Origin: an uncultured Bacilli bacterium
Lineage (GTDB): Bacteria > Bacillota_I > Bacilli_A > RF39 > UBA660
Direction of reading: 5' to 3'
DNA length: 29,382 nt
NCBI GenBank assembly: GCA_944363655.1
Contig: CALVUU010000072.1
Span: forward strand, 1-29,382
Shown here: piece by piece, positions 15,514-22,713 of the stretch
Position numbering within the stretch: the stretch's first letter is position 1
Layout: every line of letters begins with the position of its first letter
The notes under the pieces: generated by a model
Told to the model about the DNA's origin: nothing
What the model saw: only the letters and a program-made list of their open reading frames with translations
Databases searched by the model: none
Program-made: the position numbers and the translations under genes

Positions 15514-15876
15514 ATGGACAATGTTGTTAGTAATTTTTGTACAGAAACATCAAATATATGGCGTACAGTTGGATATTTTTTACTAGTTTTTAAAATAGTT
15601 ATACCGATAATACTTATTATTCTAGGAATGATAGATTTAGGAAAGGCAGTAATATCAAGTGATGATAAAGCAATTTCTAAATCAGCAAAATCATTACTAG
15701 TAAGAATTGTTGCTGCCGTTTGTATATTCTTCGTTCCAACAATAGTATCATTTGTAATACGTATAGTTGATACATCTGTAGATGATAAAAATGAAGTATG
15801 TGCAGCATGTATATCAAGTCCAGGTGGACAAACTTGTAACGATGCATATAATTCTGTATTTGGAGATGCAGAATAA
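15514..15876 (+). CDS. Two-TM VirB2/TrbC-like small membrane protein 2
   Basis: 120 aa. Helix 1 (VGYFLLVFKIVIPIILIILG) and helix 2 (LLVRIVAAVCIFFVPTIVSF) flank a loop with SSDDKAISKSAKS. The tail CAACISSPGGQTCNDAYN repeats the Cys pattern of the paralogue at 13453. Nearly identical stretches between them (FKIVIPIILI-LGMID-GKAV-SSD) show a tandem duplication. GAGAGGAG gives a strong ribosome site, and the gene has its own promoter and terminator. As VirB2-like proteins form pili or membrane channels elsewhere, it may be a further structural part of the machine; that is inference. Confidence 0.75.
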   Translation: MDNVVSNFCTETSNIWRTVGYFLLVFKIVIPIILIILGMIDLGKAVISSDDKAISKSAKSLLVRIVAAVCIFFVPTIVSFVIRIVDTSVDDKNEVCAACISSPGGQTCNDAYNSVFGDAE

Positions 15877-15877
15877 T

Positions 15878-15904
15878 AAAAGGAAACTAAAAAGTTTCCT
15901 TTTT
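15878..15904 (+). terminator. Rho-independent terminator ending the Tad-like locus
   Basis: AAAAGGAAACT (15878-15888) pairs perfectly with AGTTTCCTTTT (15893-15903), with a four-base loop, followed by T's. It begins two bases after the stop codon. Confidence 0.85.
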
Positions 15905-15912
15905 ATAAAACC

Positions 15913-15949
15913 AAAAAAGATGTTTGGTTTAATTCCTAAACATCTTTTT
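15913..15949 (-). terminator. Terminator for the minus-strand surface protein gene
   Basis: AAAAAGATGTTT-GG (15914-15927) pairs with CC-TAAACATCTTTTT (15935-15948) with one bulge. Read on the minus strand it directly follows the stop at 15948 and ends in a T-run. It may act in both directions. Confidence 0.7.
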
Positions 15950-17543
15950 AAATTACTACGTCTTTATAAAAACCAGTATATTCATAACCTTTTAAGTTTT
16001 TTTCAGTACTCCATTTATATTTTGGAATTCTATGCATATATGTTGTTTCATTTTCCGGATCACGCATCTTATAACCATCATATTTGTATTCATTATCTTC
16101 AGTATCTCTTATACAATCATTTTTATTAATATATTCAATATCAAATTTTAATGGAACAAAGTAGATGTTATAACCTATTTTGCTTTCATAATATGGAGTA
16201 ACTCCATTATGGTTTTTATAATTAATTGTAACAGTTGCTCGATAAACGTTACTAGATAAATACATACTAGTAATATTAAAAGTAAAATTACTACGATCTA
16301 ATGATGCATTTCTAAATAAAGTAGGATTAGCTGGAATTACATCATAACGTCCAGTATTACCAGTCATATATAATTTATTTTTATTATTAATATAAGTCCT
16401 ATAATCGGTTAAACCACTTGAGAAATATGATTTACTTGAATCAATTATTTTTACTGTACCTTCAATATCATCAGGGTCAATATCTAAAAATTGAATTTCA
16501 TAACTGTATGATGAATTTTGATTAGTTGAGTTACCAACATAACTTGTTGAATAATAGGTTTTTGTAGTAGGTAAACAATAATTATAAGTAGTAGTAGTTA
16601 CTCTTTTATTTTCTGCATCAGGATTACTTGACTTTCCTTCTTCCCAATCAGACCATTTTACATATTGGTAATATCTTACTGGTTCCTTAACAGGATCTTT
16701 ATCTCCATCTGGATCAGGATTAGGATCAGGTTTAATATCCGGTTCATTATCGGTATTACCATCATCAGGTGTATTATCGTTATCATTATTGTTGTCATTA
16801 TTATTATTATTATTGTTGTTATTGTTATTGTTATTATTATTATTATTATTTATAATACAATTATTATTATAACAACATCCAATTGATGAACATGATATTT
16901 GAATATTTACTGTCGTAGTTACTTTATTATCTGTAGAACTTCCAGTCGTAGTTGATGATCCTCCTGAACTATTGTTGTTATTACTAGAATTATTATTGTT
17001 ATCATTGTCTACATTATTATTTGAATTATTGTTATTATCAACAGGAGTATCATCGATTACTACATCAGTATTTGTAGATTGATTATCACAATCTCCAGTT
17101 GGACAAACAATATCTTCAATAGTAGTTACAATAAAATCAGATTTTTCGCCACAATCAAGACTAACTTTTAATGCGTAATTTCCATCAGCAGTTTTGGTTG
17201 TTTGAACGTAACTTGAATTGATATCACAAACATCACCATCTTCTGTAAAGTCAATTAGTAATTTTTGATTTAACATTTGTGATAATGTTAATTTTTCAGT
17301 ACCCCCAACTTTTTCAGGCAGTTTTGAAGGTGTAAAGTATTCAAATGCTGCATCTTTCATAGAGGTAATGTTAGTAATATACTCAGAATTACCCATCGCT
17401 AAAGTATTGTTTGAACTATTATTTTTATTAGTAAATCTTGTAACTATTAAGCATACTATAAAAACTATAACCGCTAAGATAACTAACTTTACTGCTAGCG
17501 ATCCCCAATTTAAACTTAATTTTCTGTTTCCTTCTTCGTACAT
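15948..17543 (-). CDS. Membrane-anchored surface protein with poly-Asn linker
   Basis: 531 aa from the preferred ATG at 17541-17543, preceded by AAAGGGGGT; an upstream in-frame ATG at 17591 lacks a good ribosome site. A cytoplasmic N-terminus (MYEEGNRKLSLNWG) leads into one membrane helix (LVILAVIVFIVCLIV), so the rest is outside. There is an N-terminal folded part with CD/CG/CPTGDC cysteines, a long Asn/Ser/Asp-rich linker with a run of about 18 Asn, a short PDPNPDPDGD acidic segment, and a C-terminal beta-rich domain that starts near YQYVKWSDWEEG. No enzymatic motif is seen. It is transcribed towards the Tad-like locus, so it is a separate unit and may be a cell-wall or surface display protein. 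Confidence 0.75.
   Translation of the reverse strand: MYEEGNRKLSLNWGSLAVKLVILAVIVFIVCLIVTRFTNKNNSSNNTLAMGNSEYITNITSMKDAAFEYFTPSKLPEKVGGTEKLTLSQMLNQKLLIDFTEDGDVCDINSSYVQTTKTADGNYALKVSLDCGEKSDFIVTTIEDIVCPTGDCDNQSTNTDVVIDDTPVDNNNNSNNNVDNDNNNNSSNNNNSSGGSSTTTGSSTDNKVTTTVNIQISCSSIGCCYNNNCIINNNNNNNNNNNNNNNNNNDNNNDNDNTPDDGNTDNEPDIKPDPNPDPDGDKDPVKEPVRYYQYVKWSDWEEGKSSNPDAENKRVTTTTYNYCLPTTKTYYSTSYVGNSTNQNSSYSYEIQFLDIDPDDIEGTVKIIDSSKSYFSSGLTDYRTYINNKNKLYMTGNTGRYDVIPANPTLFRNASLDRSNFTFNITSMYLSSNVYRATVTINYKNHNGVTPYYESKIGYNIYFVPLKFDIEYINKNDCIRDTEDNEYKYDGYKMRDPENETTYMHRIPKYKWSTEKNLKGYEYTGFYKDVVI
16797..16850 (-). repeat. Trinucleotide repeat coding for poly-Asn
   Basis: Near-pure ATT/GTT triplets on the plus strand (AAT/AAC on the coding strand) encode about 18 Asn in the surface protein. 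Because the unit is three bases, slippage would change linker length but not the frame. Confidence 0.85.
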
Positions 17544-17790
17544 AATCGTACCCCCTTTAACTAAGAAAACCACTTCTTTTAAGTCGTTCATATTTTATCA
17601 TATTTGATGAAATTTGTCAAATTTAAGTTTTAAAAAACGCCTTATTTTACGGGCAAAAGTGTTAATTTGTTAAGGAAAATATATATTATATTATAAAAAG
17701 GAAAAATTTAGCATTGATTTCAAACTATCGTTCGTGATAAAATTATCGTGCAGATATTTTATTTTTAAGATGTATTTAAATGATAAAATA

Positions 17791-17799
17791 TGGTAGAAT
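17791..17799 (+). promoter_or_regulatory. Extended -10 promoter of uvrA
   Basis: TGGTAGAAT, an extended -10 (TAGAAT at 17794-17799), 24 bases before the uvrA start. The -35 region is weak. A perfect 12-bp palindrome (GATAAAATTATC, 17736-17747) lies upstream, but no clear LexA box is seen. Confidence 0.5.
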
Positions 17800-17823
17800 A
17801 TGTAATGCGAAAGAAGTGATTTT

Positions 17824-20640
17824 ATGTCTAATGTTGATAAAATAGTAATTAAAGGGGCTAGAGAAAACAATTTAAAAAATATTGATATCGAAATACCTAA
17901 AAATGAATTAGTCGTAATGACTGGAGTATCGGGTAGTGGTAAAAGTAGTTTAGCATTTGATACGATTTATGCTGAAGGACAAAGAAGATACGTGGAATCT
18001 CTATCTGCTTATGCCCGCCAATTTATTGGGGTTAATGAAAAGCCTGATGTTGATTCTATCGAAGGATTAAGCCCATCAATTTCCATTGATCAAAAATCGA
18101 CGAATAAAAATCCTCGTTCAACTGTTGGAACAATTACCGAAATATATGATTATCTTCGTCTTTTATTTGCGCGTATTGGAACACCTTATTGCCCAAATCA
18201 CCATATTCCTATAACTAGTCAAAGTATTGAAGAAATGACTAATAAAGTAATGGAATATACGGGGACTACGGTAACAATTTTATCTCCAATAGTTCACGGT
18301 GAAAAAGGAACTCATAAAGATTTATTTGATGAATTACGCAAAGAGGGGTATTCTAAAGTTCGTGTTAATGGCAAGATTATGAGTTTAAGTGATGAAATAA
18401 CGCTTGAAAAAAATAAAAAAGATAATATAGATATAGTTATGGATAAAGTAACAGTTGATGATATAGAACGGGGACGGATTTTTGAGGCTATTGAAGAATC
18501 AACTAAAAAAGCTGATGGTAAAGTAATAATACTTGTTGATGATGAAGAAATATTCATGAGTGAAAAATATGCTTGTATTAAATGTAATTATTCAATTCCT
18601 GAACTTGAACCAAGACTATTTTCTTTTAATGCTCCATATGGTGCTTGTGAAGAATGTAAAGGTTTAGGAACAAAACTTAAGATTAGTGAAGATTTATTAA
18701 TTCCTGATTGGAATAAATCAATCATGGATGGGGCAATTACAGCAGTTAGTATGGATTCTACCACTTATTTTACGCAAATAGAAACTGTATGTAAATATTA
18801 TGATATAGACATGTATGCTCCTCTTAAAGATATACCTAGGGAAAAACTTGATTATGTATTATATGGTACTAATGAATTAATGGAATTTAATTATGTATCT
18901 AAAAATGGAAATACCCGTAATGCTAAAAGTATTTATGAAGGGGTAATTCCCGCTTTAGAAAGAAGATATTTGGAAACTAAAAGTGGTTGGATAAGAGAAT
19001 GGCTAGATGGTTTTATGGTAGAAACAGAGTGCCCTATCTGTAAAGGAAAAAGATTACAAAAATCTGTTTTGTCAATATATATAAATGATAAAAATATCTT
19101 TGATATGACAGATATGTCGATTGGTGATTTACTTGACTTTGTTAAAAAACTAAAACTTACTAACGAACAAAAAGAAATAAGTGAGCTTATATTAAAAGAA
19201 ATAATTTCCCGTTTGGAATTTTTAAATAATGTAGGTCTTTCTTACCTTACTTTAACTCGTAGCGCAGGAACTTTATCGGGTGGTGAAGCGCAACGTATAA
19301 GACTAGCAACCCAAATTGGATCTCGTCTTTCCGGAGTTTTATATGTCCTTGATGAACCATCTATTGGTCTTCATCAAAAAGATAATGAAAAGCTTATTAA
19401 TTCTTTAAAAGAAATGCGGGATTTAGGAAACTCTTTAATCGTAGTTGAACACGATACCGATACAATGCTTGCTTCTGATTATCTAATCGATATTGGACCT
19501 GGTGCTGGTGAATATGGCGGGTGTGTTATGGCAGCAGGTACACCGGAAGAAGTAATGCGTAATCCTAATAGTTTAACTGGTAAATATTTAAGTGGTATCG
19601 AAAAAATTGAAATACCTAAAAAACGTCGTAAAGGGAATGGTTTAAAAATATCTATTAAAGGAGCTAAAGAAAACAATCTTCATAATGTAAATGTTGATAT
19701 TCCTTTAAATAAATTAGTAGTAGTTACTGGTGTATCAGGTTCCGGTAAGTCATCTTTAATTAATGAAGTATTATATAAAACAATTGCTAATAAATTATAT
19801 CGTAGTAAAGTAGTACCAGGAAAACATAAAGATATTTTAGGTTTAGAAAATATCGACAAAGTAGTGCAAATTACTCAAGATGCCATTGGTAGAACTCCAA
19901 GAAGTAATCCAGCAACTTATGTTGGAGTATTTGATGATATTCGCGATCTTTTTGCTACGACCAAAGAAGCCAAAATGCGCGGTTATGATAAAAGTAGATT
20001 TTCATTCAATGTTAAGGGTGGAAGATGTGAAAACTGTTGGGGAGATGGTGTCAAGAAAATTGAAATGCATTTTCTAGCAGATATATATGTACCATGTGAT
20101 GTATGTAAAGGTAGTCGGTATAATAAAGAAACTTTGGAAATAAAATATAAAGGTAAGAATATTAGTGAAGTTTTAGACATGCGAGTTAGTGAAGCAATTG
20201 AATTTTTTGCCAATATTCCCAAAATTTATAACAAACTTAAAGTTATGATGGATGTAGGTCTTTCTTATATTAAATTAGGTCAACCAGCCCCAACTCTATC
20301 CGGTGGCGAAGCAGGACGCGTTAAGTTAGCCAAAGAACTACAAAAAAAAGCTACTGGAAAATCTTTATTTATTTTAGATGAACCGACGACAGGTTTACAC
20401 TCAGATGACATTAAAAAGTTGTTAATTATTTTAAACCGTATCGTTGATAATGGAGATACAGTCATTGTTATTGAACATAACTTAGATGTTATTAAAGTAG
20501 CAGATTACATTATCGATTTAGGTCCTGATGGTGGTAAAAACGGTGGTAAAATAGTAGTAACTGGTACACCGGAAGAAGTAGCTAAATGTGAAAAATCTTA
20601 TACTGGAGAATTTTTAAAGAAAATTTTAAAAGAAAATTAA
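17824..20640 (+). CDS. uvrA: Excinuclease ABC subunit A
   Basis: 938 aa, the normal length for UvrA, the damage-sensing ABC-type ATPase of nucleotide excision repair, which works with UvrB and UvrC. First Walker A GVSGSGKS (residues 34-41); first zinc module with CIKC and CEEC pairs; first signature LSGGEAQRIRLA and Walker B YVLDEPSIGLH. The second half repeats this: GVSGSGKSSL, zinc finger CENCWGDG...CDVCKGSRYN, signature LSGGEAGRVKLA, and FILDEPTTGLH. All motifs are intact. uvrB is not in the window, so the usual uvrBA pairing is not seen here. It has its own promoter and is followed by lgt. Confidence 0.98.
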   Translation: MSNVDKIVIKGARENNLKNIDIEIPKNELVVMTGVSGSGKSSLAFDTIYAEGQRRYVESLSAYARQFIGVNEKPDVDSIEGLSPSISIDQKSTNKNPRSTVGTITEIYDYLRLLFARIGTPYCPNHHIPITSQSIEEMTNKVMEYTGTTVTILSPIVHGEKGTHKDLFDELRKEGYSKVRVNGKIMSLSDEITLEKNKKDNIDIVMDKVTVDDIERGRIFEAIEESTKKADGKVIILVDDEEIFMSEKYACIKCNYSIPELEPRLFSFNAPYGACEECKGLGTKLKISEDLLIPDWNKSIMDGAITAVSMDSTTYFTQIETVCKYYDIDMYAPLKDIPREKLDYVLYGTNELMEFNYVSKNGNTRNAKSIYEGVIPALERRYLETKSGWIREWLDGFMVETECPICKGKRLQKSVLSIYINDKNIFDMTDMSIGDLLDFVKKLKLTNEQKEISELILKEIISRLEFLNNVGLSYLTLTRSAGTLSGGEAQRIRLATQIGSRLSGVLYVLDEPSIGLHQKDNEKLINSLKEMRDLGNSLIVVEHDTDTMLASDYLIDIGPGAGEYGGCVMAAGTPEEVMRNPNSLTGKYLSGIEKIEIPKKRRKGNGLKISIKGAKENNLHNVNVDIPLNKLVVVTGVSGSGKSSLINEVLYKTIANKLYRSKVVPGKHKDILGLENIDKVVQITQDAIGRTPRSNPATYVGVFDDIRDLFATTKEAKMRGYDKSRFSFNVKGGRCENCWGDGVKKIEMHFLADIYVPCDVCKGSRYNKETLEIKYKGKNISEVLDMRVSEAIEFFANIPKIYNKLKVMMDVGLSYIKLGQPAPTLSGGEAGRVKLAKELQKKATGKSLFILDEPTTGLHSDDIKKLLIILNRIVDNGDTVIVIEHNLDVIKVADYIIDLGPDGGKNGGKIVVTGTPEEVAKCEKSYTGEFLKKILKEN

Positions 20641-20660
20641 TAGATTTATTAATATTTTAT

Positions 20661-20669
20661 TGGTATAAT
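20661..20669 (+). promoter_or_regulatory. Extended -10 promoter of lgt
   Basis: TGGTATAAT, with a perfect TATAAT at 20664-20669. Transcription should begin near 20676, which leaves the ATG at 20678 almost leaderless and favours the GTG at 20693 as start. The -35 (TAGATT at 20641-20646) is weak. Confidence 0.6.
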
Positions 20670-20692
20670 AAACTATAATGGAAGGTGATATA

Positions 20693-21502
20693 GTGGACCG
20701 ATACATAATTACAATAGGGGATATTAAAATTGAATGGTATTCAATTTTAATAGTTCTTGGAGCAATAATTGCTATCATCATGATTTTAAGAGAAGCAAAA
20801 AGATATAAATATTCCACTGATTTTGTCTTTAATTTATGTTTTTGGACAATTATTGTAGGTATCATCGGGGCAAGACTATACTATGTTTTATTTAATATCG
20901 ATTTATATACTAATTTTTGGGATATATTTAAAATATGGGAAGGTGGATTAGCTATCCATGGTGGTATAATTTTTGGTCTTATTACTTGTATTTTGTATTG
21001 TAAAAAATATAACTTTAGAACAATTAGAATGCTTGATTTTATTGCTCCAGCCTTACTTCTTGCTCAAGCCATAGGTCGGTGGGGAAATTTCTTTAATGGA
21101 GAAGCTCATGGAGCTGCTACAACACTAGAACATTTACAAAGTTTACATATTCCCAATTTTATTATTGAAGGCATGAATATCGATGGTATTTATTATGAAC
21201 CAACGTTCCTTTATGAATCACTATGGTGTTTAATTGGAGTTATTATTATTTTAATTATTCGTCGTCTTAAAATTACTAAAGTTGGTCAACCAACAGCAGT
21301 TTACTTAATGTGGTATGGTTTAGGTCGTTTCTTTATTGAAATGATGCGAACAGATTCCTTAATGCTTGGTGGTTTCAAAGTAGCTCAAATAGTTTCTGTT
21401 ATTATGATAGTAATTGGCTTACTAATTATTATGATTACAGGACGAAAAGGTCGTTATGAAGACTTATATGATCAAGATATAACTGAAACTATACACTTTT
21501 AA
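20693..21502 (+). CDS. lgt: Prolipoprotein diacylglyceryl transferase
   Basis: Integral membrane enzyme that moves the diacylglyceryl group of phosphatidylglycerol to the lipobox Cys of prolipoproteins. About seven hydrophobic segments are visible. The Lgt signature is present as AIGRWGNFFNGEAHG. Other family blocks are EWYSILIVLGAI at the N-terminus, GARLYYVLF, GGLAIHGGIIFG, and the C-terminal YGLGRFFIEMMRTD. I choose the GTG at 20693 (269 aa; product starts MDRYIITIG) because AAGGTGAT lies just before it, and the promoter would put the upstream ATG at the very 5' end of the mRNA. Twelve bases separate it from the trxB-like gene, so the two form an operon. Confidence 0.95.
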   Translation: MDRYIITIGDIKIEWYSILIVLGAIIAIIMILREAKRYKYSTDFVFNLCFWTIIVGIIGARLYYVLFNIDLYTNFWDIFKIWEGGLAIHGGIIFGLITCILYCKKYNFRTIRMLDFIAPALLLAQAIGRWGNFFNGEAHGAATTLEHLQSLHIPNFIIEGMNIDGIYYEPTFLYESLWCLIGVIIILIIRRLKITKVGQPTAVYLMWYGLGRFFIEMMRTDSLMLGGFKVAQIVSVIMIVIGLLIIMITGRKGRYEDLYDQDITETIHF

Positions 21503-21514
21503 GGGAGGAAATAT

Positions 21515-22390
21515 ATGTATGATATAATAATTATTGGTATGGGAATTAGTGGTATAACCGCTGCCATATATGCTAAAAGAGAAAATAAAAATGTCCTTTT
21601 ACTAGATAAAGGTATGCCTGGTGGTTTATTAAATAACATTGATGAGATAAGCAATTATCCTGGATTACCTAATATTAGTGGACCAGACTTTGCTATTAAT
21701 CTTCTTAATCAAATTAAAAGTTTAAATATATCTTATAAGTTAGAAGAAGTAACTGATTTGAATTTATCAGGAAAAGTTAAAGTAGTTAAAACAACAAAGA
21801 GTGATTATAAAGCCTCTAATATTATATTGGCTATGGGAAGAACTCCGAAGTTTTTAGGATTGGAAAATGAAAAAAAACTTTTAGGTCATGGAATATCTAC
21901 ATGTGCCATGTGTGATGGCTTTTTTTATAAAAATAAAGATATAGCTGTTGTGGGAACTGGCAACAGTGCCTTACAAGAAACCATATATTTATCCAAAATT
22001 GTTAATAAAATCTATCTTATCAACCGTCGTGATGGTTTCCGTGGTGATGCTATGCTAGTTGATAAAGTAAAAAAATTACCCAATATAGAAATAATTTATA
22101 ATAGTAATATCCAAACATTAAATGAAAAAGATTCTAAGTTAGAATCTATTACCCTAGATAACTCAAGAACTATTCCAATCTCCGGCTTATTTTTGTATAT
22201 CGGCTTTGTTCCTGCAACTAATATAGTTGATTCTAAAATATTAGATGAGGATGGATATATCAAAGTTAATAAAAATTTTAAAACTCCTATAAAAGGAGTA
22301 TATGCTATCGGTGATATAATAAAAAAAGATATTTATCAACTAATAACTGCAGCAGCCGATGGCGCTAGAGTGATAAATAATATAAAATAA
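21515..22390 (+). CDS. trxB: Thioredoxin reductase (NADPH, flavoprotein)
   Basis: 291 aa, slightly shorter than typical TrxB (about 305-320). FAD-binding GMGISGITAAIYA at residues 8-20, redox-active CAMC at 130-133 (usually CATC) within TCAMCDGFFYKN, NADPH-binding GTGNSALQE from residue 147, and YAIGDI near the C-terminus for the FAD. It reduces thioredoxin using NADPH. The HRRxxxR-like NADPH phosphate motif appears as NRRDGFR. AAGGGAGG gives a strong ribosome site, and the gene is translated from the lgt transcript. No thioredoxin gene is in the window. A related ferredoxin/flavin-dependent reductase is possible but less likely. Confidence 0.92.
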   Translation: MYDIIIIGMGISGITAAIYAKRENKNVLLLDKGMPGGLLNNIDEISNYPGLPNISGPDFAINLLNQIKSLNISYKLEEVTDLNLSGKVKVVKTTKSDYKASNIILAMGRTPKFLGLENEKKLLGHGISTCAMCDGFFYKNKDIAVVGTGNSALQETIYLSKIVNKIYLINRRDGFRGDAMLVDKVKKLPNIEIIYNSNIQTLNEKDSKLESITLDNSRTIPISGLFLYIGFVPATNIVDSKILDEDGYIKVNKNFKTPIKGVYAIGDIIKKDIYQLITAAADGARVINNIK

Positions 22391-22660
22391 GTAAAAGGGG
22401 CTGCCTTGAAACGGACTAATTAGTTTCCTTGACAACTTCTTTTTTAAAAATAACAATAAAGCCCTGAAATCATAACGAAATCAGGGCAATTTGTGATACA
22501 ATAATTTTGTCTAAGGAGTTGTATCACGTGGAATATTTTAACATAAAAAAGGCTTTTTTCATAGCGTCATCACAATGTTAATTCTCAAAGTAATGGAAAC
22601 TAATTTTTAAAAATGTCCATTACTTTGAAAATTAACAAATATTATTATTAGATCCTTTAC
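22391..22660. other. Gene-free stretch with nested inverted repeats, probable mobile-element remnant
   Basis: No credible gene lies between the trxB-like gene and the promoter at 22664. Three inverted repeats follow one another: GCCCTGA (22461-22467) with TCAGGGC (22481-22487); GTGATACAA (22493-22501) with TTGTATCAC (22519-22527), enclosing AAGGAG; and a 22-bp pair (22576-22597 and 22616-22637) with one mismatch. Right after the second comes a GTG and a 17-codon frame (MEYFNIKKAFFIASSQC) ending at 22581. The layout of hairpin, ribosome site and abruptly ended short frame looks like the leftover start of a transposase gene. The first hairpin might also end the lgt-trxB transcript. Confidence 0.45.
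22576..22637. repeat. Long imperfect inverted repeat (22-bp arms)
   Basis: The arm at 22576-22597 and the complement of 22616-22637 differ at one base, around an 18-base AT-rich centre. There is no T-run after it, so it is not a normal terminator. It could be a small mobile-element footprint or a protein-binding or cruciform site. Confidence 0.7.
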
Positions 22661-22663
22661 TAT

Positions 22664-22692
22664 TTGTCATTTCCCAAAATTTATGATAAAAT
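22664..22692 (+). promoter_or_regulatory. Promoter of the metallopeptidase gene
   Basis: TTGTCA (22664-22669), 17 bases, TAAAAT (22687-22692) preceded by TGA (extended -10). The ribosome site AAGGTG (22700-22705) lies between CCCC (22696-22699) and GGGG (22708-22711), which could form a small hairpin just before the ATG. Confidence 0.65.
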
Positions 22693-22713
22693 AATCCCCA
22701 AGGTGCAGGGGTT

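Noticed and set aside
15948..17591. Start of the minus-strand surface protein at the upstream ATG (17591)
   Set aside because: No ribosome site precedes it, while AAAGGGGGT stands properly before the ATG at 17543.
17736..17747. 12-bp palindrome before uvrA as a LexA/SOS operator
   Set aside because: The sequence GATAAAATTATC does not match the Gram-positive LexA box (GAAC-GTTC core), and AT-only palindromes are common here.
20678..20692. ATG at 20678 as the lgt start
   Set aside because: It is within about two bases of the predicted transcript start, and AAGGTGAT just after it serves the GTG at 20693.
22696..22711. CCCC/GGGG hairpin around the ribosome site of the metallopeptidase gene as a translational switch
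   Set aside because: The promoter at 22664-22692 puts the transcript start near 22699, so most of the CCCC arm would not be in the mRNA.
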